DNA from: an uncultured Alistipes sp.
GTDB lineage: Bacteria > Bacteroidota > Bacteroidia > Bacteroidales > Rikenellaceae
Reading direction: 5' to 3'
Assembly (NCBI GenBank): GCA_900545315.1
Contig: UQYM01000027.1
Location: 1-36,925 of the forward strand
DNA length: 36,925 bases
Part shown: positions 7,624-15,220 of the stretch, piece by piece
Numbering within the stretch: the first letter of the stretch is position 1
Layout of the letters: the number at the start of each line of letters is the position of its first letter
Position numbers and translations under genes: made by a program
Notes under the pieces: generated by a model
The model's database searches: none
Told to the model about the DNA's origin: nothing
The model's input: the letters and a program-made list of their open reading frames with translations, nothing else

Positions 7624-8124
7624 ATGAAAAAAGCAATTCTCTATTTTTTGGTGGTACCCTTCGTGATGTTAATTCTCTCTCTCACATGCACAAAAGAGGA
7701 GGGAGCGGATTGCCACAAAAGAATTTTAACAAAAAATGCGTCAGAAACACCAATATATGTTATTGATGACATCAATGTTAGTTTAGGACCAACATATCCT
7801 TCAGAATTTGCTTTAAAACATCTTGCAGATCCGACCACAAGGATACATTATATGCTTACACCCGGGGAAGCTACAAATAGAATCGTATATGACGAACTGA
7901 TATGTTACGAACATAGATTTGGAACGTTTGTAAGCAGAGACTATTTTATAATCTTTTTCCTGGATGCAAAAAAGGTCGATTCACTGAATACACTGGAAAA
8001 ACTGATCGAGCACAATAAAGAGATTTGCTTGGGATCACGTAGATTCCGAACATTCAAGGAAATGGAACAGGCAAACTTCAGGGTAACCTATCCGGACGAT
8101 GCTGAGCTATACTCCCAACCATAG
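7624..8124 (+). CDS. Lipoprotein-like protein, candidate immunity gene
   Basis: This 166-residue protein has an N-terminal hydrophobic stretch (LYFLVVPFVMLILSLTC) with Cys23 in a lipobox-like setting (LSLTC), so a lipoprotein is likely. The body has a CHKRILTKNASETPIYV start and the strand YFIIFFLDAKKVDSLNTLE, which resembles the closing part of the 6598 protein and of common Bacteroidales cassette lipoproteins. It follows the short orphan tip frame. No family name can be given; role inferred from position. Confidence 0.65.
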   Translation: MKKAILYFLVVPFVMLILSLTCTKEEGADCHKRILTKNASETPIYVIDDINVSLGPTYPSEFALKHLADPTTRIHYMLTPGEATNRIVYDELICYEHRFGTFVSRDYFIIFFLDAKKVDSLNTLEKLIEHNKEICLGSRRFRTFKEMEQANFRVTYPDDAELYSQP

Positions 8125-8310
8125 GGACTCAAAGCTACCCCCCCGAATAGTAATCGTTCCCTACCCGGCAAAGGCCTGTTTTACTAACAACGAGACCATT
8201 CTGTACGGTACACACCCTACCAACGATATTTCACATAAATTGGCAAAACCTGCCCGTATACACCACCTGACAATGCAAACCCGTATTGTGATCCTACACT
8301 CTACTTTGTT

Positions 8311-8679
8311 TTGCGCTTTGGCCTCACGTCGATTTTTCACACGCGCTGCATTAGTGGCCCCAAAGCAGAACGTATCTTCATCTCATACAGCAACGGGGAA
8401 ATCCTCCTGGAGATTGCCTTATTAGTGGGGCTGTCTTGGGGAATGGGCCGCTACATATTGCAATCGGATAGAATGGCCCGGACCACCTTGTGGAGTGGAA
8501 TGTCGCTATTTCTTCTGTTTGAAGCATCAAAATATATGGAATATTGGTTAGGATATTTACCAACCTATTTCGACGCACCTGTTTTAGGCCTTTTGTTTTC
8601 TTTTCTTGCGGTATGTATCTATATGGGGATGTTGTATGTCGCCTGCCTGTTCTGGAAAAGAATACGAACTCAAAAATAG
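8311..8679 (+). CDS. Small multi-pass membrane protein, start uncertain
   Basis: The frame encodes about 122 residues with three to four membrane helices (LLEIALLVGLSWGMGRYIL, WSGMSLFLLFEASKYMEYWLG, VLGLLFSFLAVCIYMGMLYVACLFW) and a basic end. The start drawn is TTG; the frame is open from about 8239 and an internal ATG lies near 8441. The 5' part (FHTRCISGPKAERIF) may be non-native. Small membrane proteins of this type serve as immunity proteins in some Rhs cassettes, but no tip is recognisable upstream (8125-8310 holds no convincing frame). Possibly a truncated gene. Confidence 0.45.
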   Translation: MRFGLTSIFHTRCISGPKAERIFISYSNGEILLEIALLVGLSWGMGRYILQSDRMARTTLWSGMSLFLLFEASKYMEYWLGYLPTYFDAPVLGLLFSFLAVCIYMGMLYVACLFWKRIRTQK

Positions 8680-8785
8680 TTTCAAACTCATTTTCAATCT
8701 ATCCCTCCCCACTTCATAAAACAAAGCCCAATACATCGCAGCAGATGGTCTTCGATAATGGAGCAATTCTCCTCCCCATCTCACC

Positions 8786-8812
8786 AAAATAAAAGGGGGC
8801 CTTACAGCCCCC
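8786..8812 (-). terminator. Terminator of the flavin reductase / alcohol dehydrogenase operon
   Basis: Read on the minus strand, GGGGGC ... GCCCCC (8795-8800 with 8807-8812) is followed by TTTTATTTT. It lies about 55 bases after the dehydrogenase stop codon. The T-run on the minus strand only gives its direction. Confidence 0.8.
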
Positions 8813-8867
8813 GTAAAACATGCCTAAACAACGGTACAGGCTCCGATGGGCCCCACTCCTTGGAGGC

Positions 8868-9902
8868 CTAACTGGTTATGGCCACTTTGATCACGCCATC
8901 CCGTTTATGTTCAAACAGATCGTAAGCGGCGGCAATATCGGCCAGCGGATAGCGGTGGGTAATCAAAGGGGTTGTATCGAGTTGTCCCTGTTCAATCAGA
9001 CGCAAAATCTCTGCACAATCACAACCATCTACCCCGCCGGTTTTGAAGGTCAGATTTTTGCCATACATATCCGGTAAGGGAAGCACCTGCGGCTTATCAT
9101 ACAGGGCAACGATTGTGACAATGGCATTGGGTCGTGCGCACTCCCACGCCAATCGAAACGTATCATCCGCTCCGGCAACCTCGAGTACCACATCGGTACC
9201 ACCGCGTTCACAACGACTGCGCACAGCCGTGACACACTCCTCGGGAGTGACCACCGTCACTTCCGGATAGTGTTCCTGGACAAAACGGATTCGTTCAGGC
9301 GATTTTTCACACACAATAATCTGACTTGGTCGGTGCAACATTACGCAGAGCAGCGTACAGATTCCGGTCGGACCAGCTCCGATAATCAGGACTGTATCCT
9401 CCGTTTGGATTTCAGAGATGCGGGCAGCCCAAAACCCTGTGGCGAGGATATCTCCGACAAACAGGGCCTGTTCGTCACTGACTCGATCCGGAATACGATT
9501 CAATCCCTGGTCCGCAAAAGGGACACGAACATACTCGGTCTGTCCGCCATCGATGCGACATCCCAAGGCCCAACCGCCATTGGGGTCGGTACAATTGTTG
9601 ACATAGCCATGCTGACAAAAGAAGCAGCTTCCACAAAAGGTCTCGACATTCACCGTCACACGATCCCCAGGCTTAACGGTATGGACATCGGTTCCTACCT
9701 GCTCTACAACCCCTACCATCTCATGCCCCACCGTAATACCGGGGACTGCACGCGGCACACTACCATGCTTGACATGCAGATCACTGGTACATATACTGCT
9801 GAGTGTCACGCGCACTATGGCATCACGCGAATGTTGCAGTTCGGGTTTCGGTTTATCGATCAACTCAAAATGGCCGTGCGAAATATAGGTATAGGCTTTC
9901 AT
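8868..9902 (-). CDS. Zinc-dependent alcohol dehydrogenase (MDR family)
   Basis: This 344-residue medium-chain dehydrogenase should oxidise an alcohol, or reduce an aldehyde/ketone, with NAD(P). Catalytic zinc ligands are visible as Cys38 (SSICTSD), His60-Glu61 (VGHEMVG) and Asp151 (VGDIL), the Cys/His/Glu/Asp set of bacterial secondary alcohol dehydrogenases. The structural zinc site is C90GSC93FFC96 plus C104. The nucleotide site is GAGPTG at 175-180. The length is typical. It starts one base after the flavin reductase stop, so the two are co-transcribed and translationally linked. The substrate is unknown; a short secondary alcohol is a reasonable guess from the closest familiar relatives. 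Confidence 0.9.
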   Translation of the reverse strand: MKAYTYISHGHFELIDKPKPELQHSRDAIVRVTLSSICTSDLHVKHGSVPRAVPGITVGHEMVGVVEQVGTDVHTVKPGDRVTVNVETFCGSCFFCQHGYVNNCTDPNGGWALGCRIDGGQTEYVRVPFADQGLNRIPDRVSDEQALFVGDILATGFWAARISEIQTEDTVLIIGAGPTGICTLLCVMLHRPSQIIVCEKSPERIRFVQEHYPEVTVVTPEECVTAVRSRCERGGTDVVLEVAGADDTFRLAWECARPNAIVTIVALYDKPQVLPLPDMYGKNLTFKTGGVDGCDCAEILRLIEQGQLDTTPLITHRYPLADIAAAYDLFEHKRDGVIKVAITS

Positions 9903-9903
9903 A

Positions 9904-10461
9904 CTACTTTAACTGCTTGCCGCAGCTGAAGGCGTCGTTAACTTTAGCGCCCAGTTCGAGGTAGGCGTGATTAATCGGGTCAAACGTGATTGGACGCAAT
10001 TTACGCGGGTCGATTTTACCCTCCGTGAGCACACTCTCATCCGCTGTGATATTGACGATTTTCCCCACCAGATGGCAGCTCTCTTTGTCATACGAAACCA
10101 ACTCGCACTCCAAAGCCATGGGCAGCTCATCGATTAACGGTGCGTTGACAAATTCGGAACGCGTGGCATGGAAGCCGGCCTTAGCAAATTTGTCCGGCAC
10201 GCGGTTTCCCGATTCAAGTCCCACATAATCACACGCCACAACCTGTTCTGCGGTCGCCATGCTCACGGTATATGCCCGGGTAAATAGAATGTTTTGGGTG
10301 GTTTTATGCCGCTCTGAGAGACAGATTCCGATCATCTCATCGGTAAAGATTCCGCCCCAGGCTGCATTCATTGCATTGGGTCTACCCTGTTCGTCATAGG
10401 TTGCAATAATCAACACCGGCATCGGATAGAGCCAACTATTGGATCCAAAATTCTTACGCAT
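9904..10461 (-). CDS. Flavin reductase family protein (FMN-binding split barrel)
   Basis: This 185-residue protein belongs to the flavin reductase-like split-barrel family. It shows the N-terminal LYPMPVLIIATYDEQGRPNAM strand pair, the NAAWGGIF segment that lines the FMN site, and the middle ICLSERHKTTQNILFTRAYTVSMAT segment. Members bind FMN and reduce flavin or act as flavoredoxin-like electron carriers. It is the first gene of a two-gene minus-strand operon with a zinc alcohol dehydrogenase one base downstream; a shared redox role is plausible but the partner reaction is unknown. Confidence 0.88.
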   Translation of the reverse strand: MRKNFGSNSWLYPMPVLIIATYDEQGRPNAMNAAWGGIFTDEMIGICLSERHKTTQNILFTRAYTVSMATAEQVVACDYVGLESGNRVPDKFAKAGFHATRSEFVNAPLIDELPMALECELVSYDKESCHLVGKIVNITADESVLTEGKIDPRKLRPITFDPINHAYLELGAKVNDAFSCGKQLK

Positions 10462-11607
10462 ATTCTTTCAATTTATGTTCAACGGTTCCGTCATGCAATT
10501 TACATTGCTCTTTCGAAAAAATAGATCTAATTTGGAAGATTTCAAAGCCAATCGCACGATTTTTTCTTGGAGCAGCCAGCACAGACCAACGCTTCTCAGG
10601 ATATATCCCCACTAAAATCCTGATTTCGACCATTTAGAGATGGTGCTCCCGGAGATTCCTTCCTGCACGTGACCATTGGGACTTCATACCCGGTACACAT
10701 AGCAGAAGCGGCCCGCTTATTGAGTCACATAGTCGGGATTGACACGCCTTCACAAAGAGCGACAAGGCAACAATAAAAGAGGGAGTATGGTGAATGCGAA
10801 ACGAGGAATGGGGAACAAAGAACGGAGAGCGGGTTCAGGCGGTTGATTCGACCGCTTCCATAACAGCGTAGTGAATAGGAAAATGAGAAGGAACGGGAAA
10901 CGGAGAACAGGAGTTGTGACGCCTGCTGATTGACAAAGAAAGGGAGAAAGGAAGGAAAAAGGTAAAAGGACACGATGTAATTTTGCGGTCCTATGCGGCA
11001 GGCATTATACGAAACGTATAGGATAGATGCCATTGCATGCGATCAACCGCTCTACCGATTTGCTGCGTCAACGTCCAACCAACGCATCCTAATTTACTGC
11101 CGTGACTTCCCGACACGACTTGATGTGCTGCGGCTACACCCAAACAGCTGTGACTTTTCCAACACGACTTGATTTGTTACGGCTCCACCCAAACCGCGCA
11201 CCTCAACAATCCGCTCAACTCGATTCAAAGCGTACCTCCACCATTCGGGAGAGCTTTCGATAGCTACTCAAAATAGCTTATGCAACCACACTGACGTATT
11301 CAAATTCAAACTGCTACATCAAGGAGATCCAGGTGCCCCGCCCATATCCTACAGTTGCCCCTAAACAATTGGCCGCTTCCCCCCGGCAATCGGCTCTATA
11401 CAATCAGCCCCAAGCCTTGGATAGCACCTCGGGCCCCGATCTCCAAAAAAATAGAATCACCGCTTCGAAGATTGACTGGACTATTGGAGAGCAACCGGAC
11501 AATTTGACTGTTTGACTGTCTATGCAGAAGTCCCGTTCCCCAAAGCTCACTCAACAATTGTTATCATCCAGTTTAACAAAACGTGGCGTGGCACCACGGC
11601 CATAAAT
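10462..11607. other. Gene-free stretch with imperfect repeats
   Basis: No frame here looks coding; the 102-codon minus frame at 10725-11033 and the 60-codon plus frame at 11333 have no family-like composition. Two repeat sets are visible. At 10788-10940 a purine-rich unit (TGGTGAATGCGAAAC... and TAGTGAATAGGAAAA..., each followed by GGAGA) occurs about twice with divergence. At 11103-11145 and 11151-11194 a 43-44 bp unit containing ACACGACTTGAT and CACCCAAAC is tandemly duplicated. No tRNA or known RNA family was recognised. Confidence 0.5.
11103..11194 (+). repeat. Tandem imperfect 43/44-bp repeat
   Basis: Two neighbouring copies share TGACTT, ACACGACTTGAT and CGGCT-CACCCAAAC with scattered changes. 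The units are 43 and 44 bases long and separated by five bases. Only two copies are seen. Confidence 0.7.
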
Positions 11608-11952
11608 TTATAACATGGACTCGGCCTCAATGTCATCAGTATCCTCTTTGCCCAACATCATATTGATAGAGTCCACGCGGGCGCGATCGGCCATCACACG
11701 AAACGCTGCATTTGTCTCATAATCGCGTTTATAGGCAGCCAAAGCATACGAGATCGATGAACGATCACGCAATAAGATTTTCCCAACTTGCCAATGCAAA
11801 TAGCCGGCCGCACACAATTCGCGGACATATATTTCACGGGCGAGGACAATAGCCTTGTGACGATTTTTCTGCCTGATCTGTTCCAAGGTATATCCAGTCG
11901 CCTCTTCGAGTCTCAAAATTATGGGTTGGATGTCATTCATCATGGGTAACAT
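11608..11952 (-). CDS. Stand-alone DnaA domain IV-like DNA-binding protein
   Basis: This protein of about 114 residues resembles the C-terminal DNA-binding domain of DnaA. It has an initial YTLEQIRQKNRHK helix, the AREIYVRELCAAGY helix, and LLRDRSSISYALAAYKRDY, matching the DnaA signature helix GRDHTTVxHAxxKI. There is no AAA+ domain, so it cannot be a replication initiator by itself; such short proteins occur in Bacteroidales chromosomes and mobile elements, probably as DNA-binding regulators. The first in-frame ATG is at 11952; a TTG eight codons earlier is possible. The C-terminus is acidic (EDTDDIEAE). It is monocistronic. Confidence 0.75.
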   Translation of the reverse strand: MLPMMNDIQPIILRLEEATGYTLEQIRQKNRHKAIVLAREIYVRELCAAGYLHWQVGKILLRDRSSISYALAAYKRDYETNAAFRVMADRARVDSINMMLGKEDTDDIEAESML

Positions 11953-12478
11953 GCTGTTTTTATCATTATCAATCAATAACCAATTTTTACCGGCTTGGGC
12001 CGGCCAACATAACGCTTCACAAGGTTAGCACCCACTTGTGCCATAACCTCGCACATTTGCCCTTATGTTAACATCCGTTTATTGTGAAGTACATAAAATT
12101 GTAAAAAACGTTTGCACTCATCTATTTGTCTGCGCGTATTGATCCGATCATCGTAACACCCCTGCTGGCAACATGCCTCACACGCTTCTTCTTTCATCTT
12201 TCATCGTCACGATTCGGCATCACTGTTCGCCACGAGCCGATTCTAAATGGCACCTGCAGTCTTTCCTCAAAACACCTGCTGCTCGAACAGCCCTATTGGG
12301 CCAAGGGCAGAATTTTACGTTCCGCGACGTTTCCGGACACAGTCTGTCGTTGGCCCGGGAACTTGGTTTTTTCAGGGCGTTAAGATCAATATCGCAAAGT
12401 ATCCCCGAAGGTTCGGGGATACTTCTTGAATGCCTCCTTATCATAATCCGGGGATTTGATTATGAAAAGGCTGAATCA
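11953..12478. other. Intergenic region between two minus-strand units
   Basis: Holds the leader of the DnaA-like gene and the end of the ten-gene operon. The overlapping plus frames at 12126-12514 differ in all three phases and look like chance. The only structure I see is the hairpin at 12397-12424. Confidence 0.5.
12397..12424 (-). terminator. Probable terminator of the ten-gene operon
   Basis: GC-rich inverted repeat AAGTATCCCCGAA / TTCGGGGATACTT, 55 bases beyond the last stop codon of the operon. The T-run after it on the minus strand is short (TTTGCG), so termination may be partial. Confidence 0.55.
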
Positions 12479-13129
12479 TCAATAAGGAAGCACTTTATCA
12501 AGATCGATGATTAACTGTTCCGATTTATCCTTCAACTCATTTTTCAGAGCCGACTTCACAGCTTTCAACGTCTTGGCATAATCTGCTTTCAGGGTAACCT
12601 GTACCTCATACTGACCATTTGGGCCTTCGCGATAAATCTCCAATACAGGTACCACCCCCTGCAACTGTGCAGAGACGATCGTCTTACTGCCTGCAACCAG
12701 TTCGTCTACCAACTCCGTATCGTTATCTCCTAAATCGGTTGAAGCGACCTGACTGGTAATTTTTTGAGCCACCAGCGAATTCACCTGCTGTGCGATTTCG
12801 CCACGAGCCCGCGTATCCGCAATCTGCTTGGCTGCCGAATAGTTACCGCCCAAAGCCTTGTGCGTACCAATGAAATAGAGCTGTTCACCGGTCTCCTCAT
12901 CGGTATCCAAAGCTGCAAACCGGGCCATCTGCATCTGTTTTTCAATCGGCAATTTGCCTGGCATCACCTTCCAGCCATCCTTTTCAAGCTGTTTGGCATC
13001 CTTGCGGCAATCCTTTTCGACCTTTGCCCGCAACTCTTTTTTCAACTCTTTGCTCGACTGTTGCGCCATAGCCGGCATTGCAACAACACACAGCCCCACC
13101 AGGGCCCATGCAAACAAACGTAGTTTCAT
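12479..13129 (-). CDS. Exported LPP20-like protein (operon gene 10)
   Basis: This 216-residue protein has a signal peptide (MKLRLFAWALVGLCVVAMPAMAQ), so it is periplasmic. A Lys/Glu-rich helix follows (KELKKELRAKVEKDCRKDAKQLEKDGWKV). Then comes a domain with the features of LPP20-type proteins: YFIGTHKALGGNYSAAKQIADTRARGEIAQQVN, an Ala/Arg helix after a short strand, followed by variable strands and QYEVQVTLKADYAKTLK. LPP20 and FlgP-like proteins of this type are surface or ring lipoproteins; here there is no lipobox. It is the last gene of the operon, 24 bases after the previous one. Confidence 0.75.
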   Translation of the reverse strand: MKLRLFAWALVGLCVVAMPAMAQQSSKELKKELRAKVEKDCRKDAKQLEKDGWKVMPGKLPIEKQMQMARFAALDTDEETGEQLYFIGTHKALGGNYSAAKQIADTRARGEIAQQVNSLVAQKITSQVASTDLGDNDTELVDELVAGSKTIVSAQLQGVVPVLEIYREGPNGQYEVQVTLKADYAKTLKAVKSALKNELKDKSEQLIIDLDKVLPY

Positions 13130-13153
13130 AACTTTAGATATTGTTAGTTTTTA

Positions 13154-14473
13154 TTACCAATTCGATTTAAACATCAGACTAAACGGCGTGGAGAACGACG
13201 TTGACTCCTCGCCATAGGTACCACGTATGGTGCCTCGCATCAGCTGCAGCTTGTTATCGTGCCCGGCCGTATAGGTAATCGGCACCGTATAATCGAGCTG
13301 CAACAGATGTTTCGCCTCACCCGTAAATGGGATCTCCAAACCATCCATCACAACGGCCCCTACAATGCCCGGCACATTCAACGCCACACCCGTCACGCAG
13401 AACCGATCACAATTTTTGTTCTCGATCTCGAGCCGGATATGAATTGCTTGCAACGTATCCGCCACACCCTTCTGGGCGGTCAAATAGGCTGTCCCCACTG
13501 GACGTATCTGCACCGTCAGATCCTGTTTTGTAAAATAGATCAGATGCTGAACTGGTCGGCTTCCGAAACGGAAGGTCAGCCGAATCTCGCCCGGCACGTT
13601 CTCTTCGCAGAACTCCGTACTATAGGTCACTCTGCATCCGGAATCTTCCATATGGCAGACAATGCGGGTTGCACATTCCGATTTCACCTTGGGCTTTTGC
13701 GAAACCGCAATCGGGCGTCCGTTCAGGCGGAACACCAAAAAGGCCTCTTCACTCTTCTCGTGAGCCGTTTCAATCACAATCTGATCGTACAGTTTCCGAT
13801 AGTTCGACTGCAGAGAGATGGCTGCCTGTTTGCGTACATCATCAAAGAAATAGGTGATCAACGGGTTCAACTCCTCAATGGCCCGATCGATCTGTTCGAG
13901 TGAAGCAACCGAATCCAATCCCCGATCCAACGCATTATAGCGGGTAACCATCTCGTGATCGCGTTTTTCGAACTCACGGGTCATCTTTTTCAACTCGATG
14001 CGAGGGAAAGGATATTTAATCGCATACAGATAGGTCACCTTTTTAGTGGCCTTATCCATTCGTTTTTCCCAATAGGAATCAGCGATTTTAGAGACCGAAA
14101 TACCCCGTATAAAAGGAATATTGGCCGATTGAGTCTTGAGCACAGAGGTAAATTGATCGGTAAAGTCGGTAATACCGCTGTTACCGGTGCTTTGAGCGAT
14201 GCGGCTCTCCGAACCGAATTGCACATTCTGAGCAACGGACTCGATAATTTTGGTTTTGACATTGTCCAGGCATTGATTGCGAGCCGCATCCATATCATCT
14301 GCAATGGCAGAGGTGATGACATACTCCTCCTGCGTTCCGTCCAACCATACGGGAGCTTTGGATGCACTGCGATCCAACACCTTGATCGGTTTTGCCGCAT
14401 TGGCCACCCCGCAGAGTGTCCCCAACATTGCGGCCACCGTCACCAAACGGATATATTTCAATATTTTCGACAT
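13154..14473 (-). CDS. Exported LPP20/FlgT-like protein (operon gene 9)
   Basis: This 439-residue protein has a signal peptide ending GVANA. The N-terminal third begins APVWLDGTQEEYVITSAIADDMDAARNQCLDNVKTKIIESVAQ, shown in parts: an xPxWL entry, a strand, then an Ala-containing helix with KxxIxExVAQ, the pattern of the LPP20/FlgT N-terminal domain. The central part is helical (KKMTREFEKRDHEMVTRYNAL). The C-terminal 200 residues are beta-rich with paired Cys (C261, C267, C274 region), suggesting Ig-like domains. No enzyme motif is seen. It lies five bases after the small membrane protein gene. Assignment to LPP20/FlgT is by pattern and needs a profile search. Confidence 0.7.
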   Translation of the reverse strand: MSKILKYIRLVTVAAMLGTLCGVANAAKPIKVLDRSASKAPVWLDGTQEEYVITSAIADDMDAARNQCLDNVKTKIIESVAQNVQFGSESRIAQSTGNSGITDFTDQFTSVLKTQSANIPFIRGISVSKIADSYWEKRMDKATKKVTYLYAIKYPFPRIELKKMTREFEKRDHEMVTRYNALDRGLDSVASLEQIDRAIEELNPLITYFFDDVRKQAAISLQSNYRKLYDQIVIETAHEKSEEAFLVFRLNGRPIAVSQKPKVKSECATRIVCHMEDSGCRVTYSTEFCEENVPGEIRLTFRFGSRPVQHLIYFTKQDLTVQIRPVGTAYLTAQKGVADTLQAIHIRLEIENKNCDRFCVTGVALNVPGIVGAVVMDGLEIPFTGEAKHLLQLDYTVPITYTAGHDNKLQLMRGTIRGTYGEESTSFSTPFSLMFKSNW

Positions 14474-14478
14474 GGCTG

Positions 14479-14820
14479 CTACTGTTTGCTTTTAACAATC
14501 GAATAGAGGCACAAAACCCACACGACCAGCAGAATGACCGAAGCGGCTATGTACCACTGACAGTCCAATCCCACCAAGGCGGAGACGCATCCCCACACCA
14601 CTCCAAGCACCAATGCCAGCCAGGAGAGGATGACGCAAAACACGGCGGAACGGGGATAAGCCTTCAACGAGAGGCCGCCCAAGCCAACGGATAAGAAGGC
14701 CAACGTCAATACCCCTTCGCCCACTGCGTAGATCCACGATTCACTGCCCAAATAAAAGAGCCATGCGGTCACCGCACTCAGCAGTACGACACATGCCGCT
14801 AAAACCGGATTAAATTTCAT
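14479..14820 (-). CDS. Small four-helix membrane protein (operon gene 8)
   Basis: This 113-residue integral membrane protein has four hydrophobic segments (AACVVLLSAVTAWLFYLG; GVLTLAFLSVGLGGLSL; VFCVILSWLALVLGVVWG; AASVILLVVWVLCLYSI) and short loops. It resembles the DUF4190-like small membrane proteins often encoded beside GYF_2 or zinc-ribbon proteins, where a SAVFCVILSWLALVLG helix pair is common. It sits between a GYF_2 protein and a secreted protein, 11 bases and 5 bases away, so it is likely the membrane anchor of the SPFH/GYF block. Confidence 0.75.
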   Translation of the reverse strand: MKFNPVLAACVVLLSAVTAWLFYLGSESWIYAVGEGVLTLAFLSVGLGGLSLKAYPRSAVFCVILSWLALVLGVVWGCVSALVGLDCQWYIAASVILLVVWVLCLYSIVKSKQ

Positions 14821-14831
14821 AGCCTCAACAT

Positions 14832-15203
14832 CTATTTTTCAGGCACTGGAGGGGGTACACACTGCAGATCAGGAGCAATATCCTGAATCTCGGCAGCATG
14901 CATCCACGCGGTCATGCCCGGCTTCCACATATAAGTTTCTGCTGTAATTCGGCCCTCCCGAATCAGGGAGAGAATTTGGTTCAATGTAAAGGGTCCCTGC
15001 TGGCGCCCGTCCAGAATGGCATGGATATAGGCCTGCGTGGAGATTTGGCCCGGAGCGAAATTTGGATTCCCCAGCGGAGCATTGGCCCGTTCGACCTGTG
15101 CCATCGCGTGATCCATCATTCCGCCCATCGCACGGGCAAAAACGGTCGCCATGGAGAGTCCCATGGAGAGTTCCATCAAATCATTCATCGAATCCTCTTT
15201 CAT
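14832..15203 (-). CDS. GYF_2-domain protein (operon gene 7)
   Basis: This 123-residue protein has a Met/Ala-rich helical start (MGLSMATVFARAMGGMMDHAMAQ) and a C-terminal GYF_2 domain from about residue 58: YIHAILDGRQQGPFTLNQI, then GRITAETYMWKPGMTAW. It ends PPPVPEK. Both the MGGMM-like helix and the GYF_2/proline tail match the last third of the SPFH protein encoded just upstream, so this looks like a partial duplication that has kept only the tail. GYF_2 domains bind peptides or membrane-protein partners. A second ATG five codons in (15188) is an equally good start. Confidence 0.85.
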   Translation of the reverse strand: MKEDSMNDLMELSMGLSMATVFARAMGGMMDHAMAQVERANAPLGNPNFAPGQISTQAYIHAILDGRQQGPFTLNQILSLIREGRITAETYMWKPGMTAWMHAAEIQDIAPDLQCVPPPVPEK

Positions 15204-15220
15204 AGCTTTCGAATTACAGG

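Noticed and set aside
10978..10985. TAATTTTG, a perfect -7 match
   Set aside because: No -33 box at the right spacing and no gene or clear RNA follows for 600 bases; likely chance.
10725..11033. Minus-strand frame of 102 codons
   Set aside because: Ser/Phe/Tyr-rich composition reflects purine-rich repeats on the other strand; no start context or homology.
12126..12514. Three overlapping plus-strand frames after the DnaA-like gene
   Set aside because: They are in different phases over the same DNA and run into the operon terminator region; none resembles a protein.
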